A stretch of DNA of 64,000 nt from Angiostrongylus vasorum (Eukaryota > Nematoda > Chromadorea > Rhabditida > Metastrongylidae): contig JADANN010000174.1 of the NCBI GenBank assembly GCA_018806985.1, positions 1,810,001 to 1,874,000 of the forward strand, written 5' to 3'. Numbering within the stretch: the first letter of the stretch is position 1; every line of letters starts with the position of its first letter. The translations under genes and the position numbers were made by a program. Of this stretch, positions 1-9,690 are shown piece by piece. The notes beneath the pieces were generated by a model, which did no database searches, had not been told where the DNA came from, and worked only from the letters and a program-made list of their open reading frames with translations.

Positions 1-840
1 CAAATATCGTTGGCTTCATAGGTTTGTAGGCTTCCCATTGCGAAGTTATTTAGAATTTCGGTTAGATTCGAACCACAGAACTATTACTCCTCCATTCGAC
101 ATCGTTGAATTTTCATAAAATGCCAATAGTACTTATTTAAATACAAGGATTCCGTTTTAAAGAAAAGATATGTGACCGAATTTAGGGTTATAATTAAGGA
201 GATATGTGCGCCATTCTCTTTAAAACTGTTATAAATAGTTGATGGATCATGCGCTTATCCTGTTTATCGGTTTTAAAGTACGAATCAGACACCATCCGAC
301 AACAGAAGTGATTATCCCGCAGATTAAAAATAATTAACACTTATGTTTAATGCTTAATAAAGCCAAATACGGATCTATCAGTGTTATCCAAGTAAATCAT
401 GACTCGCGCTAGGACAATAGTAGTAATCGGTGGCTCAAGCATTTTCCGCTTGTTTTTGTTCTACATCTAGTGCTGACACTCCTGGGATGCTTATTAAAAA
501 TGAATCGATATAAATTGCAAGCTTTGCATAGAATCCATTACACAGTATTCTAATTTCGTTGTTGGCTTTCTCTTCGAGGGCACGAGCTAGGGACTCCGTT
601 CGACTCAAACCGAGCTAAAATAGCCGTGGATCCTCAGTACCATGGTAACTTCGCTTATCGCTTGCCAAAACTATTTAAGTGATTACATATCGCACTGTAT
701 TGTATGTACAAGAAAGGGACGCATATGGCATCTTTTAGTTCCCTGACAATTGAAAAGCGGGATACTACTAGCTCGCTTGTGTCGAGAAATAGTTCTATTC
801 GGTAGTAGCCATTGATCACCTGCGGCTTTGCTTACTTACT
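1..840. other. Intergenic DNA, no recognisable gene
   Basis: AT-rich sequence with stops in all frames at short intervals. I see no conserved protein, RNA gene or member of the repeat families found elsewhere in the window. A DR-1 repeat starts directly after it. Confidence 0.5.
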
Positions 841-1220
841 TGGATACTTGGATGGCCCGTCCTAACTGCTTGTGCGGGGCCCAGCATATTCTCCATTCTT
901 CGGAGATTTGCTGGTTTAGCCATCGTGGTTCCCTGGAGTTCCGAGGACAGCCTGGGTGAAGTCTGCGCTAGGTCATGGTCACCACAGTCACTCGCCGCCC
1001 TTTTGGATCAGAGGGAAATTTGTCACCATGCGGCTAGTTTGATACCTGGACAGTGGTGGATCCTGGCACTTGTTTACTCTTAGGTGGACTTCCTAATGAA
1101 AATGCTGGACTCCTTCTCAGCTTCGGAGATCCTGCTGGAGGATGAATCTGCCCGCTGTACATGGCAGTCCGACAGCCAGGAATACCTCCTAGCCACGATG
1201 AGGAGGTAAACCGTTGGGAA
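841..1220 (+). repeat. DR-1 dispersed repeat, full copy
   Basis: About 380 bp, opening with GGATACTTGGATGGCCCGTC and closing with GGAGGTAAACCGTTGGGA. The same sequence recurs at 12,680, 17,382, 21,741, 35,326, 50,008 and 51,261 with roughly 75-85% identity by eye. It has no terminal inverted repeats, no tRNA-like promoter and no long ORF, so its class is unknown; a non-autonomous transposon is the simplest reading. Confidence 0.7.
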
Positions 1221-1724
1221 GTCTGCGGCTTTATGTTGGCAAAAAATGTCTCTTTTTTTTGTCATGGATACTGGTGGTCTTTTTTCAAGCAGTAAACCGT
1301 CCATTGGCCTCTATACTATCGTTTCAGCAACACCCGATATACTAAATTTGCTTACCCAGATAGCCTTAAAGTACATATTTGCAGTCCTTCGATGTACTGA
1401 CCCTTACGAAGCCTATATAGACCATTTTTTTGCAACTTTTCCTTCAGATGTCAAATACAGTTAAAGTCAACAAGTTTGAAATTTTTCTTGGAATAATCTG
1501 ATTCGGACATCCATTCAAAACGAAAGATGTAACTCCTATAACCACTCAAGAATAGTTTCTAACGGCCTAAAAGTGAAGTCTCATGAGCCTTTGAACCTCG
1601 TCATTACTTTTGAGGCACGCAGAGCATATCGTTTTTTGTAAAACGTTCTCATTAAAAAAATCTGACCATCCAGATGACGATCCAACGGGTTTGGTTTAAC
1701 GCCCCGTAGAACTCCAACACTAAC
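1221..1724. other. Spacer without recognisable content
   Basis: Between DR-1 and a PLE-terminus-like repeat. Short open frames occur on both strands, but none shows a known domain or exon-like boundaries. Confidence 0.4.
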
Positions 1725-1925
1725 AGCTTGATCATGTATTTTTCCTCTTGACAAGCTAACACGAAGTTGATAGAAAACTGTATTCGGGTAACGTCTCGGC
1801 GCTTTTGCCTTCTTCAGAGCCGAATTGATGCGAGTCGATTGTCCACACTCCTTTGTCGTCACGTTGTGGATCTTCGTAGACGTTCGAGTCGAATCTTCGT
1901 GAGTGAAGCACCACTCGAATACTAA
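1725..1925 (-). repeat. PLE-terminus-like repeat with decayed hammerhead-like motif
   Basis: On the minus strand this contains GGCT-CTGAAGA-AGGC followed by GCC-GAGAC-GTT (1,791-1,822). This is the sequence family found at PLE ends in the window, but with GAAAC changed to GAGAC. Related copies lie at 5,515-5,660 (+), 13,095-13,262 (-) and 33,835-33,908 (-). Assignment to PLE is by similarity of the motif, not by linkage to a reverse transcriptase here. Confidence 0.5.
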
Positions 1926-1981
1926 CGGCTTAAATTTTGGGGCTTTTTATTAATGAAAAAAAGTCCATTGATTATCTGCGC

Positions 1982-1994
1982 TGAGGTTAAAGGA
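1982..1994. repeat. Target-site duplication, left copy, RTE-1 copy 1
   Basis: TGAGGTTAAAGGA stands immediately left of the LINE and is repeated exactly at 5,322-5,334, immediately after its 3' end. This marks the LINE as a complete insertion. Confidence 0.85.
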
Positions 1995-4900
1995 CCACGG
2001 ATCTCCCTCATATGAGGAATCTCGAGTCGGTTAGTCGCCAGGCTACGTGGTGCGTCCCCAGGTGACGGATAGAGGGTTAATCGCGGGCCAAAAGCGATCC
2101 TTGCTTCCCTGAGACGCAGATGGATCCAGGGGATGGACTCCCTCTTTCTGCTACGCCGATTTGCACATATTCCTGTATTTGCTAGATGTATTCATGCAGG
2201 AAGTGTGGGTGCGTTCTCGCTTATGCGGATTGTATTCTACGAGTCAATTCAGTCAAAAGCCTGCAATAAAGTGATAGGAAGTATGTCGGAGGCCGTTAGG
2301 AGTCGCCTCCAACAAATAAGCTCCATGTCCACTCTGGGAGAGCCTGGCAGGCTACGTGAATATACCCAGCCCCCCCCGTTCAGAGCCCAGCAAGCTATAC
2401 GTGGGTATCAAAATGCTAAACACAGTAAAAAAAAACGTGCCTCCATTCCCCTGACCCCGAAAGAGCCCCCCAATTTCGATGACGATCTGTACCTACAATG
2501 CACGTACGCATGCATCCGAGTCCTCGATAGAAGACTTGCTCATGCAAGCAAGAAGGATATGGTACGACGTCATCGGCCTGGCCGAGACGAGACGACGCCA
2601 CCCATTCAACGCCGTCTATGACACCGAGAGAACTGTTCCTCGGAACATGCGACTCGGCGGCATCGGCGTTCTCGTCAATACGAATACGAGTCCATGAACA
2701 TCGATTCATTCGAACAGCTTACAACCCGAATCGCCCGTTTACAATTAAAAAAGATGTGGATCAACACCGGCTTTGACAATCTTCGTCGTTTACGGGCCGA
2801 CAATCAAACTATGACGAAGAAGAAGTCGAAGCGTTCTATGTGGACTAGAGTAGTTCTACAGAGGAGACCATACATTCTTAAAGGTCATCATTGGAGAGTT
2901 CAACGCCCATGACTGGACGAAGAAGAACGTCTGAAGAACGTCACATTGGGAACCACTGGATTAGAATGGAACGAACAGGGTGAGCGGCTCTCTGAGTTTA
3001 TCATGACCACCAAGACCATCCATGGTAACTCGCAATTCCAGAAGCTCCCACCCTCAACGCTGGACGTGGGAGTCTCCCAATGGAGAGTACCATAACGAAA
3101 TAGACCACATCATAGTAAATAGAAGGTTTTGCCTAACCGATGTCGCTGTTGTCCCAAAAATTCTACACGGGATCAGACCACCGTCTCCTTCGTGCAAGAT
3201 TCTATTTATCGCGGAAAGGAGAAAAAAGCCGCTAAATTCAAAAAACCGAAGTCCCAGAACCACCACAAACTGGGACTTATTCAATTCATTAGTCGGCTGT
3301 TGGGAAGATGCTGTCGATAACATCGACGAAGAATACGATCGGCTCATTCAACATCTTCACTTTAGCTGCTATGAAAAGCTGAGAGTTCGAAAGTCACCAA
3401 GAGATGTCTGTCTCCAGAAACACTCGAGCTGATACGCCAGCGTGGAATCGCACGAGCTGCAGGCAACTGCGAACTGACGTCCGAACTTGCAAAACAATGC
3501 AAACAGGCGATAAAAGAAGATCTTAAAGAGAGAAGAGCAGCAGTAATGGTCGAAGCTGCAGAGGCTGGGAAAAGCATTCGCAAAGCCCACCGAAGCTTCG
3601 CCAATTACAAGACCAAGATGATTGCACTCCGACGCCCAGACGGAACAGTTACAGCGTCCAGAAAAGCAATGGAGAAAACCATTCACGAATACTACTCAGA
3701 TCTCTTCGATAGCCGCGTCCACCTCCCGTCATATGAAATAAAGGAGGATGGATATGTTGTACCACCGGTTCTCCCTTCCGAAATCCGACATGCCATTTCG
3801 TCGGTGAAAATTCGAGCAGCACCAGGTCCGGACAGGATAAGATCAGAACACCTGAAAGAAACCTTCCGCCAGTCCTCGTAAACACACTGGCTCGGCTCTC
3901 CACACGTTAGCTGTCTGAATGCATGGTCCCGACTCAGTGGAAGACCAGCAAGACCGTGTTATTGTTCAAGAATGGGTGACCTACACGATATCGGCAACTA
4001 TCGTCCAATCTGCTTACTGTCTGTCGTCTACAAACTTTTCACTCGAGTCATCCTAAACAGGATTGACAGAACATTGGACGAAGGACAGCCATGTAAGCAA
4101 GCAGGGTTTCGAAAAGGATTTAGTACAATGGACCATATCTACACGATAACAAGGCTCATTGAAGTATCGCAAGAGCACAAAAGACCGCTCTGTCTCACTT
4201 TCATCGATTTACAGAACGCCTTTGATTCAATTGAGATAGAAGCAGTCATGGAAGCCCTTGATAGTCAAGGAGTCCCTATGCAGTACATAAAGATTCTTCG
4301 TGAGCTGCACAAAAAATTTCACAACCAAGATTTCACCATTCTACAACGAAATTAACATTGACGTCGAAAAGAGGGGTTAGGCAAGGCGATACCATCTCGC
4401 CAAAATTATTTAGCGCCACTCTCCAGAACGTCACGCAAATACTGCAATGAGATAATATGGGAGTAAAAATCGATGGTCGGCAGTTACACTATCTTCGCTT
4501 TGCTGATGACATCGTCCTTATAACATCGAAACTTTATCCAAGCGGAACGTATGCTTGCCGACTTTGATAAAGCCTGTGGGAAAGATTGGTTTTCCACTAA
4601 ATCTCACAAAGAAACGATGTTCATAAAGAACGGATTGATTTCGTATGCCCCATTCACGCTCAACGGAACGAATATCTCCGAATGCTCCAGTTATGTCATA
4701 TCTAGGTCGGGAAATCAATATGATGAACGACTTAGCTCCAGAGTTGAGCAGAAGGAAACGAGCGGCTTGAGGTGCTTTCAAGAGCATCGAGGATGTAGTA
4801 AAGCGAACAAAGAACACTCGACTTCGTGCCCACTTTTTCGACTCCTGTCCTAACGTAGGCGTCAGAAACCTGGTCGCTGCGTAAGCAGGATGAAAGATCA

Positions 4901-5321
4901 CTCAGCTTTATCGAACGCGCAGTCGCAAGGACGATGCTATGGGTATCCCGTTCCACACAACTAAGGGAAGGGACCCGAAGCTCCGATCTGCGTCGACGAT
5001 CAACAATCAAAGATGCCGTTCTGTACGCCAAACAATCGAAGATAGGGTGGGGCCGTACACGTAATGCGTATGAATGACAACCGATGGACAAGAGCCGTTA
5101 GTGCCTCGATTCCTCGGGATGTCAAGCGGACTGCAGGAAGACCACTGACCCGATGGTCATAGTTCTTCACGAAGAGCCTAGAAGTAAAATATGATGCTCG
5201 ATTACTCCCTAGAGCGAGCAGAACCCACTCGGGCTACTCTTGCACGCAACAGGGAAAATGGAAGATTTGCTGGCGCCCGCTCAAGTCACTCGACGATGAA
5301 CGGGACTACAGGTGATGCAGG
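1995..5321 (+). mobile_element. RTE-type non-LTR retrotransposon, copy 1, decayed
   Basis: A full-length LINE of about 3.3 kb in the RTE clade (one endonuclease-reverse transcriptase protein, no gag). The homologous 5' part starts at about 2,003 with CTCCCTCATATGAGGA. Broken frames give, in order: the apurinic endonuclease start (TICTYNART at about 2,480; [14 protein letters not shown] near 2,570), its C-terminal end with NEIDHIIVNRRFCLTDV (about 3,090), the linker RKAHRSFANYKTKM (about 3,580), RT block NYRPICLLSVVYKLFTRVIL (about 3,995), QAGFRKGFSTMDHI, FIDLQNAFDSIE, and catalytic FADD (4,497-4,508). The terminal RWAGHV-like region is damaged. The 3' end is an ACAGGTGATGCAGGT tail. At least eight frameshifts or stops make it inactive. 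A second copy lies at 30,144. A 13-bp target-site duplication flanks it. Confidence 0.92.
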
Positions 5322-5334
5322 TGAGGTTAAAGGA
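5322..5334. repeat. Target-site duplication, right copy, RTE-1 copy 1
   Basis: Exact repeat of the 13 bases at 1,982-1,994. It fixes the LINE 3' end at 5,321. Confidence 0.85.
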
Positions 5335-5514
5335 AAGTCGGTTCTCAAAATTGTTGCTTCACTACGTGTCGGCCAGTATAGTACCGGTTGCTGCAGGATG
5401 GATTGTTCAGATCTGAGGAAATCGTTGTCGAAGGGCAGGCATTCACTCTGCAACCGCGCTGTGTAAAAAACGTCGACAGGTGAGATTAATTCATCCAAGC
5501 TATGTCAAGTGTAG

Positions 5515-5660
5515 AAGATTCCACTCGATGCGACCACGAAGATCTACACTGCGAGAACGACAGTGGGCGATCGATTCAGATCGTCCGCTCTGAAGAAGAC
5601 AAAGGCGTCGAAGCGCTAGTCGAGTTGAGTTTTCGCAGTGATCTCGTAAAACTTATCAGT
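5515..5660 (+). repeat. PLE-terminus-like repeat, + copy
   Basis: Holds CTGAAGAAGACAAAGGCGTC followed by GAAGCGC, a decayed form of the hammerhead-like terminus. It is the inverted counterpart of 1,725-1,925, so RTE-1 copy 1 sits between two oppositely oriented copies. Confidence 0.5.
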
Positions 5661-5689
5661 TAAAAAGAAAGCGCTAAGAGCTTGCCTCC

Positions 5690-5850
5690 AGCTGATAGAA
5701 AAAACTGGTTGAGAGAGAAGGCAAAACAGTGACCTCAGTTAGAGCCGCAGATGGCATGTGAGCCCTTGAAAGGGTAATCCTGAGTTCGAAGTCCACCTGA
5801 AGCTCCGAGTTTTGCTCATATTTCAGCATCCTTGTAACCACAATAATCTC
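5690..5850 (+). mobile_element. SINE-B fragment
   Basis: Matches SINE-B from GAGAGAGAAGGC to the 3' block TTTTGCTCATATTTCAGCATC. It keeps a B-box-like GAGTTCGAAGTCC. The 5' third is missing or unrecognisable. Confidence 0.5.
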
Positions 5851-6109
5851 CAAGTGTTGCCGCTTAGGCCATCAGATGTTTAGCCTATGAAATATTAGGC
5901 CTTTAGAAGCATAAACCACCGTAGCTAAATGATCGTAGACCTCGGGTTCCCTTTATGCACTCACTTGCAACCTGCTAGCATCGCCTTCTCGACATTATGG
6001 CAGATTGGCGCCTCTTGCATTTACGCCATTCAAGTGTAATGTCCAGGTTGTGCGTTAAAGGAAACTAACTGTGGAGTCGAAGAGTTGAATGCGCAGACCA
6101 CAGTGTTAT

Positions 6110-6860
6110 TTGTTTTTTTCAGTGTACATTCGATGTTCTTACAAGCTCCTCAGGCAGCTCTTTCCCTTCTACTCAGCTCTCATACGAAGTGGGCCAACAC
6201 AATGAACTTCTCGAAATAGATGCGCATGGCTGGAGGAACTCGAAAATATTCGCTTTGCTAAATATGCTGAGTCACAAGGGATAAATCCGTCTGCACGTAG
6301 TTAGCGTCTAAATTGGCGATTACTCGTTCCGCATGGTCAATGCACGGCGTTTTAGAACGATGTCAGCACTGTACTCACATGTTTTTATGTTCCAGTTTTC
6401 ATATGAGGTTTTTAGAGCAGTGGCGAATAAATTCAGGAGGCGGCCCAACTTATTGGACACTTTCCTTCGATAGTATGGTAATGTCGTCGTATAATGGCGA
6501 AATCCTGGAAATGAAGTTCTTTACAACTGTTGGATTACTGTTCAACTTGTTAAGACGCCGAATTTTCTATGGATTCGATGACCACTTCCGTCTGACTATG
6601 CATTCACACATCTTTCTTGAATTGTTGACCAGCAACACCATGCACACTTCTGATATTTCAGAGAATTTGCTTATCATATGGATTCTATCCATTATGCTGA
6701 ACCCTTTCGAAGTTCAGCTTTTTCTTGCAACCTTCCTGCAATGGGCTGCAAATATGGCGAGAATCACAATTTCGGCGATAGGTATCGTTACCTTGCATCC
6801 TATCGTGTAGAACACGATAGTTCTACCTAAGTTTATTTATCGACTTTGAGCTCTCGGTTA
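6110..6860 (-). mobile_element. Possible very old LINE fragment
   Basis: The minus strand near 6,190-6,120 gives short stretches resembling the post-RT region of RTE proteins (arginine-rich, then AA-rich, as in the SRRKRAAWGAFKSI part of RTE-1). A 165-codon frame runs the other way at 6,313-6,810, but it has no recognisable domain and is probably chance. Assignment is weak. Confidence 0.25.
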
Positions 6861-7293
6861 TCCTAGTGGTAAGGGTGTTAAGTGGTCCAATGGTGTGCTC
6901 ATAATTCCCACCGCCTACTTTCTATCAAGCTCGGCATTGATCAAATCATTCTGGATATTCTTGTTGAGCAAACACGAAGTGTTACTTTTCAGAACCTGGA
7001 AGAGTATGTTGGTCCGCAATTTATTACGCCAAACGCTTCGATTACACAAACAAAAGATGAAACTCGGAATGGTAATCACATGACCAGCAGCTTAAACCTA
7101 CCGCCTTTTTTTTACCTGCCTTTCACTCATGAAGAACTGCTGCTTAGAATCGCCTATGATTGATGAGTGCACCACCCCATATTAAAAGTACGGGGCGAGA
7201 TCACCTGTGATCTATGGGCAATCTTCCTTATCCATTCTAGGATCCCTGGCGTTTATCCAAAAAGCCCCAAGAATTTTTGGTCGCCATCGTTCT

Positions 7294-7554
7294 GGCGCGT
7301 GTGGCTCAGTGGTTAGAGGCGCCACTGCGACAAGCACTTGGAATCGATACTCGCGCCCATGGCCCGCCAAACCTTCCATCCCTCCGGGGTCGGCAAATTG
7401 GCACCAGACTTATCTGGGAGAATAGCAGCACTGGCTCGATACATCGGTAGGCCACCACGAATCATTGTGAAGACCAGATATGCATTCATTCATCTCCTAG
7501 TGAAGTCGAATGCATGGCGCATCCCTCAGGGATTGATCAACGCGGAGAGCTTTT
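7294..7554 (+). mobile_element. SINE-A copy inside PLE remnant A
   Basis: Starts GGCGCGTGTGGCTCAGTGG, with a tRNA-like A box (one change from TGGCGCAGTGG), and ends GATCAACGCGGAGAGCTTTT. The sequence before it (AAGAATTTTTGGTCGC) and after it (GCATCCTGTGCGAGGAT) is continuous in the other PLE copy near 36,118-36,157, so this SINE inserted into the PLE. Confidence 0.85.
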
Positions 7555-8334
7555 ATTTTATTTGTCGCTTTGGCATCCTGTGCGAGGATAGGGATTTTTT
7601 ATACCGAAATCGTCTCCTCTATCTATTGTATCCTATACGTCCCTACTGAGGTACTTCGTCTTCTTCTTCGTTTGCGATCTAGGTGTTCTTTAATACATAA
7701 TGGTCTGCCCATCTCACCAATATATTCATCTCCGCAGGTATTACAAGAGATCAGGTATATCGTACTTGAACTCATGCAATCACCGTCCTTGCCGAAAGGG
7801 CAAATTACGCATTTTTCTGTTTCACAGCGAAGAGTATTCGGTGGTACTTCAACCATCGCTACCGGTTCCTCTAGACATGTCCTTCTCAAGCATCGTTTTA
7901 TAGGTACACTTACTTCATCGCTAATAAAGGGCATCATAAGCGGGATTTTCTTCCGGGCAAACCTTTCGTTTTAAGGCGTCGCTCTGTTTCTAAACTTATC
8001 TCGCAGAGTTACCATTTCGTAGCCATCGGAGATGGCTATTTGCCCAACCATGTCGCGCGATTCTGAAACATGTTTCTCGCAATCGTGTGTTAAGGCTGGA
8101 AAGAGAGGAAATGGACGAGAATGTTCTTGTTACTTGGTTTTTGGTACCACTTTGTCATGTAACCGCTCTCTAATAAGTTAATTAGAATGTTAAGAAATGG
8201 AACCCAATTTTCTTTCGATTTCTCCAGGTGAATTTGATGTCTTTAAACTGATCGTTCAATAATTCCAAACATTTGTCCATCTCCTCCTGTATAGAGATTC
8301 ACAAAACAAGCATCTATGTGAAATAGAACCGCAA

Positions 8335-8585
8335 TGATGTTGAGATATTTGCAAAACTGAGGACCGTAGATATCTGCGTTGGGGATCGAACGGGCTATTA
8401 CTCTACTAACGCGTGCACCATCACATCATGCGGGACCTTCGTTTCTCCTTACTCTCAGGTAGTTGTGGTGATGAACGCATTAGCTCATGAAAAGAGTAAT
8501 AGCGTGTTCGTTCCCCACCGCAGACACTTGCGATCCCGAGTTTTGTAAATGTCTCAGCATCATTGTAGTTGCATTTCACATAACA
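8335..8585. mobile_element. SINE-B foldback pair
   Basis: A minus arm (8,335-8,455) and a plus arm (8,456-8,585) of the SINE-B 3' half meet head to head. The outer ends, GAGATATTTGCAAAACT and AGTTTTGTAAATGTCTC, are near inverse complements. The pair interrupts PLE remnant A between the RT and the GIY-YIG domain. Confidence 0.75.
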
Positions 8586-9330
8586 GCCCGCCTTAAAGAA
8601 TTGTAGAAGGCAGTAAATAAAAAATTTAACGCAGTCATCTATATTTCTATAGTAGGTGGCGCCCAGAGCTCGAGAAAGGGTGCTCTATCTCAGACGTGAA
8701 AAAAAACGCAAGGGCAAGACTTGGTGCTAGCCACTTTCCCATTGCCAACCCTCTAATTTCCGCACGATATTTCCCAGACCATCTGAAAACCGAGCAGTCT
8801 AGGCACTCTTTTAAGACAGCTATAAACTGCTGAATATACGAGCCATGTATTATTTTTATTTCTCCGTCGTGTTCAACAAGAAGTTCGAGGGTGGGTTGCA
8901 TTGCAGAGTCATTCGATACGTTGGTGTTCAGGGCGGAAACGTCGAAGGACTCCATCACTTACGCGTTGTTAGGAGACGCGTTACGTAGACGTTCTAGGAA
9001 TATTTGGATGGTCGTGAGGTGAGCTGGAGCATATTTAGGCAACTGGCTAAGTGCGTTAGCTTAGCAACCATGTTATTTTATCCGTTGGCCCGTCTATACA
9101 GCTGACCATGAGTCTGACCTTGAAGAATAATGGATTGGTTGACACAAGATCACTATCTAGCTGTGCTTTAATAAGTAAGTATAGGACGGAACATATTCGT
9201 CTATCCATTTTAAAGTTCAAAATAACGGATGATTTTTAAGCTTGCTGCCCTTCCCACTTTGACCCATTGTTTGTTTGGTTATCGGTGTCGACTTTCATAT
9301 TCCTTTTCAGATGATGGGCGATAAACGGCA

Positions 9331-9690
9331 ACATCACTAGGATGTACCTCCGTTACCTCAACATCTTACTGGCGAGGAGCAACTACAAATTCGCCCTTAT
9401 CACTAACTGATAAACTAATGGTCTTTGAATCTGCAGGTTCGCTAATTTTACGCTTGCCACATTTTTGTGAGGCTGTAAGGTTAGAGGTGAACTTTCTGTC
9501 GCTATAGTGATTAAGGGTTTGAGGAAGATCGTCCGAAAACATGCGGAAATTTGTATCCACTTTCACGTTAGGGTCCTGCTGTCTAAAAGACGCTCTAGGA
9601 AAAGAAGAGAGTAGTTATCTCGCCACTTCTTGACTTTCTTTCCCATCCGATGTTTTTTCTCCTTTGCAAGATTCCAACGTTCAAGCTACA
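9331..9690. other. Junction between PLE remnant A and RTE-2
   Basis: A minus frame at 9,566-9,366 may be the N-terminal part of the PLE protein, but I do not recognise it. No other feature seen. Confidence 0.3.

Larger units (their letters stand above)
6980..9330 (-). mobile_element. Penelope-like element remnant A (RT plus GIY-YIG), nested insertions
   Basis: A minus-strand PLE in pieces. The RT region reads GPTDKITW near 9,100, ESFDVSALNTNVSND at about 8,950, then VFRWSGKYRAEIRGLAMG down to 8,660. The C-terminal region at 7,937-7,623 has a Cys-rich knuckle (CETEKCVICPFGKDGDC) followed by IYLISCNTCGDEYIGEMGRP, which is the GIY-YIG endonuclease signature of PLEs. The 3' non-coding part continues to about 6,980. 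A SINE-B foldback (8,335-8,585) splits the RT-endonuclease linker and a SINE-A (7,294-7,554) splits the 3' region. Stops and frameshifts make it inactive. Comparable 3' regions occur at 36,040-36,600 and 48,680-49,540. Confidence 0.85.

Noticed and set aside
841..1220. DR-1 as a DNA transposon with terminal inverted repeats (MITE)
   Set aside because: The two ends (GGATACTTGGATGG and GGTAAACCGTTGGGA) are not inverse complements, and no constant target duplication was seen.
6313..6810. 165-codon plus-strand frame
   Set aside because: No recognisable domain, composition or splice context; the opposite strand hints at decayed LINE sequence. Length alone is not convincing.
6850..6910. tRNA-like stretch (TCGGTTATCCTAGTGGTAAG)
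   Set aside because: Resembles a D-arm, but no matching B box or acceptor pairing is found at tRNA distance.
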